A stretch of 64,000 nucleotides of DNA from Paenibacillus sp. FSL W8-0186 (GCF_037969765.1 NZ_CP150207.1:3403001-3467000); one strand, 5' to 3'. Numbered from the stretch's first letter, positions 16,039 through 25,826 are shown. Program-made: numbers and translations. Notes: a model not told the origin generated them from the sequence alone.

Positions 16039-17763
16039 TCAAATCACACCCTTCTGCGCCCGAGCCAGTTTAAGCATTTCCTTGGCATGGTGGCGTGTAC
16101 TGTCAGTAATCTCCACGCCTCCAAGCATTCGGGCCAGCTCATTGACCCGTCCGTTCTCATCCAAATGCTCCACTTTTGTCATTGTTCGTCCGTCCGCCAC
16201 AATTTTCTCGATCAGATATTGCTGATCCGCCATACAAGCAACCTGAGGCAAATGGGTAATCGAGAATACCTGGCATGTCGCGGATAACCGGTACAGCTTC
16301 TCAGCGATCGACTGTGCAGCCCGGCCGCTGACCCCCGTATCCACCTCATCAAAGATTAATACGGGAACCTCGTCATGACGGGCAAAAATACTCTTCAGCG
16401 CCAGCATGATCCGTGACAATTCTCCGCCAGAGGCAATTTTGCTCAAAGAGCGCAGCGGCTCCCCAGGATTCGGAGAAATTAGGAATTCGGCGCTGTCCAT
16501 GCCGTGTTTGCTGAGTTTTACCAAATGGCCTTCCCATTCAACCCCTCTTGGGTCCAATGTACGTTCCAGCTTGACTTCAATGGAAGTGCGACCCATTTGC
16601 AGATCCTTCAGCTCGTTTTCAATTTGCTGCGCCAGCAGATCCGCTTTTTCCCGGCGTACAGCGCTAAGCGCTGCCGCTTCCATCAAAGCCGCATGGAGCA
16701 GCTTCTCCCGTTCAGCAGACAGCTTCTCCAGCCGCTCGTCCTTATTCTCCAGCATATCCGTATCGCGGGATATTTGCTCATAGTATTGAAGAATTCCTTT
16801 GATATCGTCGCCGTATTTACGGCGCAGAGTGGAAATCAAGTCGAGACGCTCCTCAACCTCCTCCAGCCGTTCGGGATTAAACTCGATCTTGTCCCGGTAA
16901 TCACGCAGGGCAAAGGATACATCCTCCAGCAAGTAATACGCGGACTGCAGCTGCTCGAGCAAAGGCGCAATCCCTTTCTGGTCATATCCCGCAACGTCCT
17001 CTAACCGGGATACTGCCTTTGCGATCGCTTCCAGCCCCTGCGGTCCGTATAGCAGATCGTAAGCCCCTGACACCGAGTCCATCATTTTCTCGCTATGGGA
17101 TAGCTTTACCTTTTCCTCGGCAAGTAATTCATCCTCTCCTGGCTGGAGTGCCGCAGCCGCAATCTCCTCCAGCTGGAAACGGTATAAATCAAGCATTTGC
17201 AGTGCCTGCTGGCTCGTGCTTTGCAATTCTCTCCATTCTTTGTCCACCCGCTGGAACGCCGAGTAAGCTTCCCGATACTTTGCTTTTACGGCGGCAATAT
17301 CCTCAGAACCAAACGCATCCAGCAGCATCAAATGCCGCTCTGGATGAAGCAGGGTCTGGTGCTCATGCTGGCCGTGCAGATTGATCAGGCTCTCGCCTAC
17401 TTGCCGGAGCATAGACAAGTTAACCAATTGGCCGTTGATCCGGGAATAGCTCTTGCCTTGAGCGCTAATCTCGCGGCGTACAATCAGCGCTTCACCAGGA
17501 TCCGCGCTAATCCCCAGCTCGCCGAGTATAGCCCATACCGGATGATGCTCCTTCAGCTCGAAAGCAGCCTCCATCTCCGCTTTGTCGCTGCCGTAACGGA
17601 TTAAATCCGCCGAGCCCCTTCCGCCGGATATCAGTCCCAGCGCATCAATGATAATCGATTTCCCTGCCCCGGTCTCACCGGTCAATACATGAAACCCCCG
17701 GTCAAACGTGACATCAACCGCCTCGACAACGGCTAAATTCCGAATGGATAAATGAACGAGCAA
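16039..17763 (-). CDS. recN: DNA repair protein RecN
   Basis: RecN is an SMC-like ATPase acting early in double-strand break repair. In 574 residues: Walker A GETGAGKSI (about 29), a long coiled-coil middle (about 150-360) with a central turn, the ABC signature ASGGELSR (about 430), Walker B VLIFDEVDTGVSG (about 455), and the His-switch SITHLPQVA. TTG at 17763 with AAAGGAG is used. It is 63 bases downstream of argR and probably in the same transcript as argR and the membrane gene at 18273, whose promoter contains a LexA-like box. Confidence 0.95.
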   Translation of the reverse strand: MLVHLSIRNLAVVEAVDVTFDRGFHVLTGETGAGKSIIIDALGLISGGRGSADLIRYGSDKAEMEAAFELKEHHPVWAILGELGISADPGEALIVRREISAQGKSYSRINGQLVNLSMLRQVGESLINLHGQHEHQTLLHPERHLMLLDAFGSEDIAAVKAKYREAYSAFQRVDKEWRELQSTSQQALQMLDLYRFQLEEIAAAALQPGEDELLAEEKVKLSHSEKMMDSVSGAYDLLYGPQGLEAIAKAVSRLEDVAGYDQKGIAPLLEQLQSAYYLLEDVSFALRDYRDKIEFNPERLEEVEERLDLISTLRRKYGDDIKGILQYYEQISRDTDMLENKDERLEKLSAEREKLLHAALMEAAALSAVRREKADLLAQQIENELKDLQMGRTSIEVKLERTLDPRGVEWEGHLVKLSKHGMDSAEFLISPNPGEPLRSLSKIASGGELSRIMLALKSIFARHDEVPVLIFDEVDTGVSGRAAQSIAEKLYRLSATCQVFSITHLPQVACMADQQYLIEKIVADGRTMTKVEHLDENGRVNELARMLGGVEITDSTRHHAKEMLKLARAQKGVI

Positions 17764-17826
17764 GTAAAGGCACTCCTTTCGCCAAATGTAAACAATGCAG
17801 CAAATATCACCACAGCTGCATGTGAA

Positions 17827-18276
17827 TTATGAAATAAACGCCATAATTTGATCGATGACGTAATGGCTGTAATCTTCGTTACGGCAGATTAACAGTATTG
17901 TATCATCGCCGCAAATTGTTCCGAGCAAATCGGGCCATTCCATGTTGTCCAGCAGAACCGCTACCGAATTGGCTGTTCCCGGCAAGCATTTCATAACGAC
18001 CAAATTTCCCGTATGGTCAATATGCACAAAGCTGTCTACGAGCGCCCGCTGCAGCTTCTGCACAGGATTGTAGCGCTGTGCCGTGGGCATCGAGTATTTA
18101 TATTTGCCATCGTCGGTAGGTACCTTGATCAGCATCAGTTCCTTGATATCCCGAGACACAGTAGCCTGCGTGACTTGAAATCCGGCTTGGCGCAGTGCAT
18201 CTACCAGCTCATCTTGTGTTTCGATTTCGTGGGCGCTAATAATTTCCCTGATCTTAATATGCCGTTGACCCTTCAT
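17827..18276 (-). CDS. argR: Arginine repressor ArgR/AhrC
   Basis: A 149-residue arginine-responsive regulator. The N-terminal winged helix contains the SR motif ([13 protein letters not shown], about 38-50); the C-terminal domain carries [12 protein letters not shown] and [13 protein letters not shown] with the Asp pair that binds arginine and forms the hexamer. ATG at 18276 with GGAGG is chosen over a start four codons upstream. The ATG overlaps the TGA of the preceding gene (ATGA), so the two are translationally coupled. Neighbourhood argR-recN is as in B. subtilis. Confidence 0.95.
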   Translation of the reverse strand: MKGQRHIKIREIISAHEIETQDELVDALRQAGFQVTQATVSRDIKELMLIKVPTDDGKYKYSMPTAQRYNPVQKLQRALVDSFVHIDHTGNLVVMKCLPGTANSVAVLLDNMEWPDLLGTICGDDTILLICRNEDYSHYVIDQIMAFIS

Positions 18277-18779
18277 CTTGTCCTCCATATATCTTTGATA
18301 TACGACGCCTCATCGGCATCGTCCGAATCTGTGTTTAAGGTGATTTCTTTGATTTGTCCCTGTTCGGTATCGATATAGAGCACGCCTGCACAGTCAGGAT
18401 ACAGAAGCAGGTAAGGAAGTATTTCACGGCGAAGTCCGGCGCCTGTCCATTCGACCAGCCGGCGTTCTCTCGATCTCCTTACCAAATAGTATTCTCCATG
18501 CTTCTTCACAACATAATCGATATATAACCGGCTGTGCAGCACCTGTTCTTCCACCCGGAATGCGAGCGGAACCTTCAGCTTGTCACTTACGATCTTATAG
18601 CCTGCCGACTCCAGCAAATCAACGGCCGGATGCTCCTGAATGTCCTCGTTAAACTCAAAGCCGACACCAGAGCCCAGCGTAAATGGCTTGCGCAGCCATA
18701 TCCTGAATCCGCGATACAGCAGCAATAAGGCAATACCCGCTATGGCTACCATGAGAAAACCATCGGTATAATCGCTCAT
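18273..18779 (-). CDS. Uncharacterised membrane-anchored protein upstream of argR
   Basis: Not recognised. The 168-residue product has one N-terminal transmembrane helix (about residues 7-25, [15 protein letters not shown]) followed by a soluble domain with alternating charged and aromatic residues ([27 protein letters not shown]) resembling the restriction-endonuclease-like or SRPBCC-type beta-rich folds only loosely. It ends in an acidic segment. ATG at 18779 has GAGGTGAT. Overlap with argR and the promoter upstream place it at the head of an argR-recN operon. Confidence 0.75.
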   Translation of the reverse strand: MSDYTDGFLMVAIAGIALLLLYRGFRIWLRKPFTLGSGVGFEFNEDIQEHPAVDLLESAGYKIVSDKLKVPLAFRVEEQVLHSRLYIDYVVKKHGEYYLVRRSRERRLVEWTGAGLRREILPYLLLYPDCAGVLYIDTEQGQIKEITLNTDSDDADEASYIKDIWRTR

Positions 18780-18877
18780 CGAAATCACCTCAGATGATTA
18801 ATTCGACGCGATTGGATAACCTCCTGTTTACATGTGGATATTGTTAAGCATTAGTACATAATTATTCGTATATTGTC

Positions 18878-18907
18878 ATTATAAGCGAACACTCGTTCTG
18901 TATGCAA
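18878..18907 (-). promoter_or_regulatory. Sigma-A promoter of the 18273-argR-recN operon
   Basis: Minus-strand TTGCAT (18907-18902) and TATAAT (18883-18878) with an 18-base spacer, about 100 bases before the first start codon. Confidence 0.55.
18886..18899. promoter_or_regulatory. LexA-like SOS box inside the promoter spacer
   Basis: CGAAC-ACTC-GTTCT matches the Gram-positive SOS pattern CGAAC-N4-GTTCG except for the last base. It lies entirely between the -35 and -10 of the promoter that should transcribe recN, an ideal repression position. Confidence 0.5.
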
Positions 18908-18990
18908 CTTTTTAATGAATATATGCATAAAAAGTGTCTATTGTGAGCGTTAACTTCACCTTGGCTCAGAACCCATTCCTTTGACAGCTC

Positions 18991-19019
18991 AAAAAAGCCC
19001 ATCAATAAGATGGGCTTTT
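18991..19019 (-). terminator. tlyA terminator overlapping its stop codon
   Basis: GCCCATC (18997-19003) pairs with GATGGGC (19009-19015) around a 5-base loop; T6 follows on the minus strand. The TGA stop of tlyA (19004-19002) spans the stem-loop junction. The 18780-18990 gap upstream of this holds the promoter and LexA-like box. Confidence 0.85.
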
Positions 19020-19871
19020 GGTCGTAAACGTATCCTTTGCTTCCTGCACGACACGTTGTGAGGTGTCGCGAATATGCTGCAATGCATCGGAAGTTTCTGC
19101 TCCAGCAAGCAGATCCCTCTCCTCAGGGGGCAGCAGCCTTAAATGGGCCAAAAATTCAATATTGCCTTCTCCGCCTGTAATCGGGGAGTAAGTCAACCCC
19201 TGCAGAACATATCCCAGCTCGGACGCAAAGCTGAGCACCGTCTCCAGCACCTCCTGGTGAACCTTTGCATCGCGTACGACGCCAGACTTGCCGACCTTCT
19301 CCCGTCCTGCTTCGAATTGCGGCTTGATCAATGCAACGATATCCGCAGGCCGCCCAAGCAGCGCGACAAGCGGGGGAAGAATAATCCGTAATGAAATAAA
19401 AGAGACGTCAATGCTTGCGAAATCAGGACTTGGTCCGTCCAAATCCTCCGGCGTCATATATCTGAAATTGGTCCGCTCCTTGACGTTGACGCGTTCATCG
19501 TTCCGCAGCGACCAATCCAGCTGGTTATAGCCAACATCAATCGCATATACGTAACTGGCGCCGTGCTGAAGGGCGCAATCCGTAAATCCGCCGGTCGACG
19601 AGCCGATATCGAGCATAACCCGTCCGTTCATATCGATCTGAAACAGCTTCAAGGCTTTCTCCAGCTTCAATCCCCCGCGGCTTACATACGGATGGATTGC
19701 TCCCTTGACCGTTAGCTTCGTATCTCTCGGTACTTTGGTGCCAGCCTTCTCGATCCGTTCCTGATTCCCGAATACGAGCCCTGCCATGATCGCGGTTTTG
19801 GCCTTTTCTCTGCTGTCGAAATAGCCCTGCTCGACCAACAAGACATCTATGCGTTCCTTGGACACAGACAT
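19002..19871 (-). CDS. tlyA: TlyA family rRNA (cytidine-2'-O)-methyltransferase
   Basis: A 289-residue protein of the TlyA/YqxC family: N-terminal S4 RNA-binding domain (ERIDVLLVEQGYFDSREKAKTAI, split here as ERIDVLLVEQGYF and REKAKTAIMAG), linker with YVSRGGLKLEKAL, then an FtsJ-like Rossmann fold with SAM motif LDIGSSTGGFTD, catalytic Lys in ALIKPQFE and DVSFISL. Family members methylate 16S and 23S rRNA and are often labelled hemolysin. ATG at 19871 with AGGAGAATG is chosen; the long upstream extension overlaps dxs and is a shadow. It belongs to the dxs-ispA-xseB-xseA block. Confidence 0.92.
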   Translation of the reverse strand: MSVSKERIDVLLVEQGYFDSREKAKTAIMAGLVFGNQERIEKAGTKVPRDTKLTVKGAIHPYVSRGGLKLEKALKLFQIDMNGRVMLDIGSSTGGFTDCALQHGASYVYAIDVGYNQLDWSLRNDERVNVKERTNFRYMTPEDLDGPSPDFASIDVSFISLRIILPPLVALLGRPADIVALIKPQFEAGREKVGKSGVVRDAKVHQEVLETVLSFASELGYVLQGLTYSPITGGEGNIEFLAHLRLLPPEERDLLAGAETSDALQHIRDTSQRVVQEAKDTFTTKSPSY

Positions 19872-19894
19872 AACATTCTCCTGACTCTGTCTTG

Positions 19895-21802
19895 TTAAGA
19901 TGGTTTGACTTTCTTGCCGAAGCTGAACTGATGTTCTGCCCGGTACTGCTGAATTTGCTCCACGACAGCCTCGGCGGTCAGTCCAACCTCCCGCAGCTGC
20001 TCCTTGATGCTGCCATGCTCGATGAACCGGTCCGGAATGCCCATGAGAGACACGTCGGTGCCAGTGATTCCGTGCTCGGCATAGAATTCGAGCACCGCGC
20101 TTCCCAGGCTTCCAGCCTGACAAGCTTCCTCAAGCACGATCAGCTTCGTTCCGGCACCCGCCAGATTAAGCAGCATGCTGTTATCGAGGGGCTTCAGGAA
20201 GCGGGCATTTACCACACCGATACTAACGCCTTCCCGCTTCAGTATCTCGGCCGCTTCCTCGGCAACCTGCACCATGGGACCCGTGGCGACGATCGCAACT
20301 TGATCGCCTTCGCGGAGCTTCTCCCAGCTGCCGATCGGTATGGGCTTAAGCTCTTCATCCAAGGGAACCCCCGGAACGTTGACACGAGGGTAACGATACG
20401 CGATCGGACCATCGTTATATTCAAGCGCCGTCTTCATCATGTGGCGCAGTTCGTTCTCGTCCTTCGGCATCATCAGCACGATATTGGGAATGTGGCGCAT
20501 AAATGCGATATCATATACGCCTTGATGCGTCTCGCCATCCGCACCGACAAAGCCGGCCCGGTCAATGGCGAACATAACATTTGCGTTATGGCGGCAAATA
20601 TCATGGACGATCTGATCGTACGCCCGCTGCATGAAAGTGGAATACACCGCAAACACCGGCTTCATTCCCTCCATGGCAAGCGCCGCGCACATCGTAGCCG
20701 CATGCTGCTCGGCAATTCCGACATCGATCATCCGGTCCGGGAAGCGCTCGCCAAATTTCACCAGCCCGGAGCCGCCCGGCATCGCTGGCGTCACCGCCAC
20801 GATCCGTTCATCCTGCTCCGCCAGCTCGATTAGCGTCCTGCCAAATACCTCGGTATACATCGGATTGCCGACGGCCTTGAGCACCTGGCCGGATTCGATC
20901 TTGTAAGGCGTGATTCCGTGCCATTTATGGGAGTCCTCTTCGGCGGGAGTATACCCCTTGCCTTTCGTGGTCAATACATGAACCAGCACCGGCCCGTTCA
21001 CGTTATTAGCCTGGGTGAACGCCTCAATCAATCCCGCGAGGTCATGTCCGTCAACCGGTCCGAGATACGTAAATCCGAGCTCCTCGAACAGAACGCCGGA
21101 TACCATTGCATATTTCAGGCTATCCTTCAGCCGCTCGACCGTTTTAGCCAGCTTGCCGCCAATCGCCGGTATTTTCTTCAGCAATTGCTCCACTTCGTCT
21201 TTAGCGCGCAAATAATTTTTATCAGATCTGATTTTCGTCAAATAATTATGCATCGCCCCGACGTTAGGTGCAATTGACATTTCATTGTCATTCAGAATAA
21301 CCATTAAATCCTTCTGTTCATGGCCGATATGATTCAAGGCTTCAAAAGCCATGCCGCCCGTCAAGGCGCCATCGCCGATAATAGCGACAACTTTGTTGTC
21401 CCCGCCCTTTAAATCCCTGGCCAAGGCCATTCCCATAGCTGCTGAGAGCGATGTGCTGCTGTGACCAGCTTCCCATACGTCATGCTCGCTTTCGCAGCGT
21501 TTGACAAATCCGCACAATCCATTATGCTTGCGCAGTGTATCAAACCGGTCCATGCGGCCGGTGAGGATTTTATGGACATATGCTTGATGACCGACGTCAA
21601 AAATAAATTTGTCCCTAGGACTGTTATAGCAGTAATGCAGCGCGATAGTCAGCTCCACTACACCCAAATTGGACGCAAGATGTCCTCCTGTCACAGACAG
21701 CTTCTCGATAAGAAACTGGCGGATCTCGGCGGCTAACGGCGTCAATTGTTCGATTGGAAGTTGTTTCAAATCGTCGGGCTCATGAATTTGAGAGAGCAGC
21801 AA
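19895..21802 (-). CDS. dxs: 1-Deoxy-D-xylulose-5-phosphate synthase
   Basis: Dxs condenses pyruvate and glyceraldehyde 3-phosphate, the first step of the MEP isoprenoid pathway. The 635-residue sequence has the thiamine diphosphate motif [15 protein letters not shown]...NDNEMSI (about 145-185), the central [15 protein letters not shown] region, and the C-terminal transketolase domain with [13 protein letters not shown]. Start is TTG at 21802 with GGGGAA. It is followed by tlyA after 23 bases and preceded by ispA, the standard grouping of isoprenoid and exonuclease VII genes. Confidence 0.96.
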   Translation of the reverse strand: MLLSQIHEPDDLKQLPIEQLTPLAAEIRQFLIEKLSVTGGHLASNLGVVELTIALHYCYNSPRDKFIFDVGHQAYVHKILTGRMDRFDTLRKHNGLCGFVKRCESEHDVWEAGHSSTSLSAAMGMALARDLKGGDNKVVAIIGDGALTGGMAFEALNHIGHEQKDLMVILNDNEMSIAPNVGAMHNYLTKIRSDKNYLRAKDEVEQLLKKIPAIGGKLAKTVERLKDSLKYAMVSGVLFEELGFTYLGPVDGHDLAGLIEAFTQANNVNGPVLVHVLTTKGKGYTPAEEDSHKWHGITPYKIESGQVLKAVGNPMYTEVFGRTLIELAEQDERIVAVTPAMPGGSGLVKFGERFPDRMIDVGIAEQHAATMCAALAMEGMKPVFAVYSTFMQRAYDQIVHDICRHNANVMFAIDRAGFVGADGETHQGVYDIAFMRHIPNIVLMMPKDENELRHMMKTALEYNDGPIAYRYPRVNVPGVPLDEELKPIPIGSWEKLREGDQVAIVATGPMVQVAEEAAEILKREGVSIGVVNARFLKPLDNSMLLNLAGAGTKLIVLEEACQAGSLGSAVLEFYAEHGITGTDVSLMGIPDRFIEHGSIKEQLREVGLTAEAVVEQIQQYRAEHQFSFGKKVKPS

Positions 21803-21924
21803 AGCGAATTCCCCGCTTCCTTCATTGGATTTCTCATGTTGCTAATTATAATGACACTAATTATAACATATGAATAACTTTTGTCGAAGTTATCCAAGCA
21901 TACTGTCCCCTTGCAGCTCTTTCC

Positions 21925-22836
21925 TTAACGATCCCGGTGCATCAAATAATCGGCGATTCCCAACAGACGCTCAGGGCTAGGAACGAGTCCGTTTGAAACC
22001 GCTTCCCTCGCCTGCCTGGTCAGACGGTCCACTTCAGCCCGCGACTCTTCAAGACCGATAAAATAAGGATAGGTTACCTTCTGCTGTTTGAGATCGCTCT
22101 GCGTTTTCTTGCCGAGCTTGCTCTCGTCCCCGACTAGATCAAGAATATCGTCCTGGATTTGAAATGCGAGCCCGATCGCCCGGCCAAAAGTCTCTAGAGC
22201 TTGCAGCTGCTCGGCTGAAGCGGATGCGATGCGTCCTCCGGCCTTCAAACAGAAGACGATCAAATCACCGGTCTTATGCTCATGTATGTAGCGAAGCTGG
22301 TCGAGATCGGTCAGCCCCTGCTCCCCTTCCATATCAGCAGCCTGCCCCCCGACCATGCCGGAAGGCCCTGCATAACGGGCCAAATCCTCCACGATGGCCA
22401 GCGCGGCCTCGGCGGGAACGCCATGATGTTTGCTCGCCTGAACAACGCTGTAGAAGGCATGGGTCAATAAGGCATCACCCGCCAAAATCGCCATCGCTTC
22501 GCCAAACACCTTGTGATTTGTCGGCTTGCCGCGGCGAAAATCATCATCGTCCATCGCCGGGAGATCATCATGGATCAGCGAGTACGTATGCACCATTTCT
22601 ACGGCGCAGGCGACGGGCAGAGCCGCATCGCGGCTTCCGTGTAGCGCCTCAGCCGCAGCGATGACCAGCAGCGGGCGAAGTCGCTTGCCGCCGGCCATCA
22701 GGGAATAGCTCATGGCTTCCTTCAGATTGTCCGGGAAACTCCATTCAGACGGAATCGTCTGCTGCAAATGAGAGGTCACAAGCGCTGAAATTTCCTCGAT
22801 ATAAGGAGAAATCGCCTGCTTATCCAACCGAATCAC
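21925..22836 (-). CDS. ispA: Farnesyl diphosphate synthase (polyprenyl synthetase)
   Basis: The 303-residue trans-prenyltransferase makes farnesyl diphosphate. The first Asp-rich motif LIHDDLPAMDDDD (about 88-100), the KTGDLI segment and the second motif QIQDDILDLVGD (about 232) are present; the residue pattern before the first motif (HTYSLIHDD) fits short-chain C15 synthases. GTG at 22836 overlaps the end of xseB by 17 bases, so coupling is likely. Confidence 0.94.
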   Translation of the reverse strand: MIRLDKQAISPYIEEISALVTSHLQQTIPSEWSFPDNLKEAMSYSLMAGGKRLRPLLVIAAAEALHGSRDAALPVACAVEMVHTYSLIHDDLPAMDDDDFRRGKPTNHKVFGEAMAILAGDALLTHAFYSVVQASKHHGVPAEAALAIVEDLARYAGPSGMVGGQAADMEGEQGLTDLDQLRYIHEHKTGDLIVFCLKAGGRIASASAEQLQALETFGRAIGLAFQIQDDILDLVGDESKLGKKTQSDLKQQKVTYPYFIGLEESRAEVDRLTRQAREAVSNGLVPSPERLLGIADYLMHRDR

Positions 22837-23113
22837 CGCTCTCTTCAGTCAATGGATCGAAGGGTTTCTTCACGATTTGTCCGTCGGCTTCCATGATCAT
22901 TTCAATTTTCCGTTCAACCTGCGATAATTTACTGCCGCATAATTGCGATAATTGCATGCCTTTCTGAAACAGATCGATCGCCTTCTCCAATGGCACGTCG
23001 CCATGCTCCAGTTGGGACACGATATCCTCCAGTTCGTTCATCGCTTCCTCGAAGCTGTAGTCCTGCTCCTTAAGCTCCTTCAGATTCTGCTTCTCAGTCT
23101 CCAAGATCGTCAC
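22820..23113 (-). CDS. xseB: Exodeoxyribonuclease VII small subunit
   Basis: A 97-residue, mostly helical subunit that wraps the large subunit of exonuclease VII. It shows the family signature FEEAMNELEDIVSQLE and GDVPLEKAIDLFQKGMQL, followed by a helix ending in VERKIEMI. GTG at 23113 lies inside the end of xseA (20-base overlap) with GGGGAGAAG as ribosome binding site. Confidence 0.95.
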   Translation of the reverse strand: MTILETEKQNLKELKEQDYSFEEAMNELEDIVSQLEHGDVPLEKAIDLFQKGMQLSQLCGSKLSQVERKIEMIMEADGQIVKKPFDPLTEESGDSVG

Positions 23114-24455
23114 CTTCTCCCCTCATGCCCCAAACCTGGCAGTCCAGCTCGCCATCAGTAAGCTTGACCCTGACCAGATCTCCAGGCTCTACATCTTTCA
23201 GCGACTTGACTAAACGCCGCCCTTTCTCGTCGTATACAAGACTATATCCTCGAGCCATGACCTTCAGCGGGCTTAGAGCGTCGAGCTGCCTAATCCCGTA
23301 AGCAAGCGTCTGGCTTTTCTCCTTCAAAATGCCGTTCATCGCCGAGCGCAGCAGCCGGCTAGCCTCCTCATGACGCCGCTTCGTCAGCGCCAGCGTATCC
23401 TGCGGATGGTAGCGCAGCAGCCGCTGATGCAGCCGGGCATGCGCCGCGCCCGTCAGCTCCGCCTGCGCCCGCATGCGCCGCACGAGCCGCGCCTGCAGCA
23501 TGTCCAGCCGCTCCGCGTGCTGGAGCAGGCTGCGCCGCGGCTGCCGCAGCGCCGGCGAGGCCGCCAGCCGCCGCAAGCGCTCCTGCGCCTGGCGGAGCTG
23601 GTGCTGCAAGCCCTGCTGCAGCACCCTCTCGCGCTGGCGCAGCTGCTCGCGCAGCTCGGCGGCATGCGGCACGGCGAGCTCGGCGGCGGCGGTGGGCGTG
23701 GCGGCGCGCAGGTCGGCCACGAAGTCGGCGATCGTAAAATCCGTCTCATGGCCTACGGCCGAGATGACGGGAATCGCCGATTCGTAGATGCTGCGCGCGA
23801 CCGCCTCTTCGTTGAACGCCCACAGCTCCTCCAGCGAGCCGCCGCCCCGGCCGACGATCAGTACGTCGGCCTCGCCAAGCGCATTCATCGTCCGGATTGC
23901 CTTGACGATGGACGGCGCCGCGCCCTTGCCCTGCACAAGCACAGGGTGCAGAACGATCTTGGCCTGCGGATACCGCCGCTCCAGCGTCGTCAGAATGTCC
24001 CGTACGGCAGCGCCGGTCGGGGATGTGACAACGCCAATCACACGCGGAAACGCAGGCAATGGCCGCTTGCGCTGCGGCGCGAACAGCCCTTCGGCCTCCA
24101 GCTTCTGCTTCAGCTGCTCGAAGGCCAGATACAGGCTGCCGATGCCGTCGGGCTGCATTTGCGTCGCATAGAACTGGTACTGCCCGTCCCGCTCGTACAC
24201 GGACACATTGCCCCGGGCAATGACGCGGGTTCCTTCACGCGGGATAAAGGGCAGCCGCTGATTATGCGAAGCAAACATGATGCTTTTGATCCGGCTGTCC
24301 TTATCTTTCAGCGTAAAATACATATGTCCGCTGGAATGGTGCGTAAAGTTCGATATTTCTCCGCGGATCCAAACCTCAGACAGCAGTGTGTCCGATTCCA
24401 TCTTCATGCGGATATAGCGATTCAATTCTTTGATTGTATATATTTTTTGTTCCAT
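23094..24455 (-). CDS. xseA: Exodeoxyribonuclease VII large subunit
   Basis: The catalytic subunit of exonuclease VII, degrading single-stranded DNA from both ends. In 453 residues: N-terminal OB-fold (IYTIKELNRYIR, WIRGEISNF), catalytic core with GVVTSPTGAA, GRGGGSLEELWAFNEE and SAVGHETDFTIADFVADLRA, a long coiled-coil that binds XseB (about 255-380), and the C-terminal MARGYSLVYDEKG motif. The coiled-coil segment is unusually GC-rich and dominated by Arg, Leu, Gln and Ala compared with flanking genes. ATG at 24455 has AAGG and GGGGGGAG upstream. Confidence 0.95.
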   Translation of the reverse strand: MEQKIYTIKELNRYIRMKMESDTLLSEVWIRGEISNFTHHSSGHMYFTLKDKDSRIKSIMFASHNQRLPFIPREGTRVIARGNVSVYERDGQYQFYATQMQPDGIGSLYLAFEQLKQKLEAEGLFAPQRKRPLPAFPRVIGVVTSPTGAAVRDILTTLERRYPQAKIVLHPVLVQGKGAAPSIVKAIRTMNALGEADVLIVGRGGGSLEELWAFNEEAVARSIYESAIPVISAVGHETDFTIADFVADLRAATPTAAAELAVPHAAELREQLRQRERVLQQGLQHQLRQAQERLRRLAASPALRQPRRSLLQHAERLDMLQARLVRRMRAQAELTGAAHARLHQRLLRYHPQDTLALTKRRHEEASRLLRSAMNGILKEKSQTLAYGIRQLDALSPLKVMARGYSLVYDEKGRRLVKSLKDVEPGDLVRVKLTDGELDCQVWGMRGEGDDLGD

Positions 24456-24489
24456 GGGGCCTTACACTCCCCCCTTTATGGCTAACCAA

Positions 24490-25347
24490 CTAGGCAAGGC
24501 CTTGAAGCCGCTTGGCTGCAATTAGCGTATTTTGCATCAGCATTGTAATTGTCATCGGGCCCACGCCGCCTGGTACAGGCGTAATCGGTCCGGATACTTC
24601 CTTCACGCTTTCGAAGTCCACGTCTCCGGCCAGTTTGCCGTTGTCGAGACGGTTCATTCCAACGTCAATCACAACCGCGCCAGGCTTCACGTACGAAGCA
24701 TCCACAAAGTTGGCCCGGCCGATCGCCACAACGAGGATATCAGCCTGCTTCGTCAGTTCCTTCATGTTCGCCGTGCGCGAGTGACACATCGTCACCGTGG
24801 CATTCTCCCGCTGCAGCAGCAGGGATACCGGCTTGCCGACGATGTTGCTGCGGCCGATCACGACGGCATGCTTCCCGGACATCTCAATGCCGGTGCGCTT
24901 GATCAGTTCGATTACACCGGCAGGGGTGCAAGGCAGCAAGCTATCGTCGCCGATGACCAGATTGCCGACGTTGACCGGGTGGAAGCCGTCTACGTCCTTC
25001 TCTACCGCAATCGCATCGATCACTGCCTTCTCCTCAATATGCCCCGGTAGCGGAAGCTGCACAAGAATACCGTGGATATCGCTCTGTCCGTTCAGCTTGT
25101 CTACAAGTGCGAGCAGCTCCTCTTGGGTTGTGGAAGCAGACAGGCGATGAACCTCAGAGTAGAATCCGAGGTCATGGCATGCTTTCTCCTTATTGCGCAC
25201 ATATACTTGCGAAGCCGGGTCCTCGCCTACAAGAACGACGGCCAGACCAGGCTTGAACCCTTGGCTTGCCAGGCTTTCAACTTCTTTACGGATATTCCCT
25301 CTAATTTCCTCAGATACCTGTTTTCCGTTAATGATTGGTGCTGTCAT
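24490..25347 (-). CDS. folD: Bifunctional methylene-THF dehydrogenase/cyclohydrolase FolD
   Basis: FolD interconverts 5,10-methylene- and 10-formyl-tetrahydrofolate for purine, fMet and one-carbon metabolism. The 285-residue sequence has the catalytic Lys region [25 protein letters not shown] (about 98), the NADP-binding [12 protein letters not shown] (about 163) and the C-terminal [18 protein letters not shown]. Start ATG at 25347 with AAGGGGAG, 29 bases after nusB. Confidence 0.96.
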   Translation of the reverse strand: MTAPIINGKQVSEEIRGNIRKEVESLASQGFKPGLAVVLVGEDPASQVYVRNKEKACHDLGFYSEVHRLSASTTQEELLALVDKLNGQSDIHGILVQLPLPGHIEEKAVIDAIAVEKDVDGFHPVNVGNLVIGDDSLLPCTPAGVIELIKRTGIEMSGKHAVVIGRSNIVGKPVSLLLQRENATVTMCHSRTANMKELTKQADILVVAIGRANFVDASYVKPGAVVIDVGMNRLDNGKLAGDVDFESVKEVSGPITPVPGGVGPMTITMLMQNTLIAAKRLQGLA

Positions 25348-25376
25348 AGACTTCTCCCCTTAACCTTATATATGAT

Positions 25377-25826
25377 TTATTGTTGATTTTTCAATTTCTC
25401 CAGATCATGAATCATTTTGCCGAGCACACCGTTAACGAACTTTCCTGACTCCTCCACGCCAAAATGCTTGGCCAGCTCAATCGCTTCGTTTACAGCTACT
25501 TTGCCCGGTACGTCGTCGCGGAATACCATTTCGTAAACCGCTAGTCTCAATACCTGCCTGTCCACCTTGGACAATCGGCTAACCTGCCAGTTCTTCAAAT
25601 AGTCGGCCAGCATCTCGTCGATGGCTGCTTTGCGCTCCCAAGTACCACTCACGAGCTCCAGTACGAAGGCCTTCGTCTGATCAACGTCGGACAATTCGAC
25701 CATACTCTCGTTCTCACCGGCCGCTTCCGCTATGAGCATCGATACGGCCTCTTCGGCTCCGACCTCGTTCATTTCCATTTGGTACAAGCTCTGTATCGCA
25801 ATTTCCCGTGCTAGTCTGCGTTTCAT
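25377..25826 (-). CDS. nusB: Transcription antitermination factor NusB
   Basis: A 149-residue all-helical antitermination factor acting with NusE at boxA of rRNA leaders. Conserved RRLAREIAIQSLYQME at the N-terminus, NWQVSRLSKVDRQVLRLAVYE in the middle and KVAVNEAIELAKHFG...FVNGVL at the end. ATG at 25826 has AAGGAGGAAGC, preferred over an in-frame start 10 codons upstream. Confidence 0.95.
   Translation of the reverse strand: MKRRLAREIAIQSLYQMEMNEVGAEEAVSMLIAEAAGENESMVELSDVDQTKAFVLELVSGTWERKAAIDEMLADYLKNWQVSRLSKVDRQVLRLAVYEMVFRDDVPGKVAVNEAIELAKHFGVEESGKFVNGVLGKMIHDLEKLKNQQ

Noticed and set aside
19892..20833. 313-codon plus-strand ORF opposite dxs
   Set aside because: Antisense shadow of dxs; no recognisable domains or start signals.
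23370..24485. 371-codon plus-strand ORF opposite xseA
   Set aside because: It mirrors the GC-rich xseA frame, has no plausible ribosome binding site, and the encoded protein is Arg/Gln/Leu low complexity; xseA is unmistakable on the other strand.
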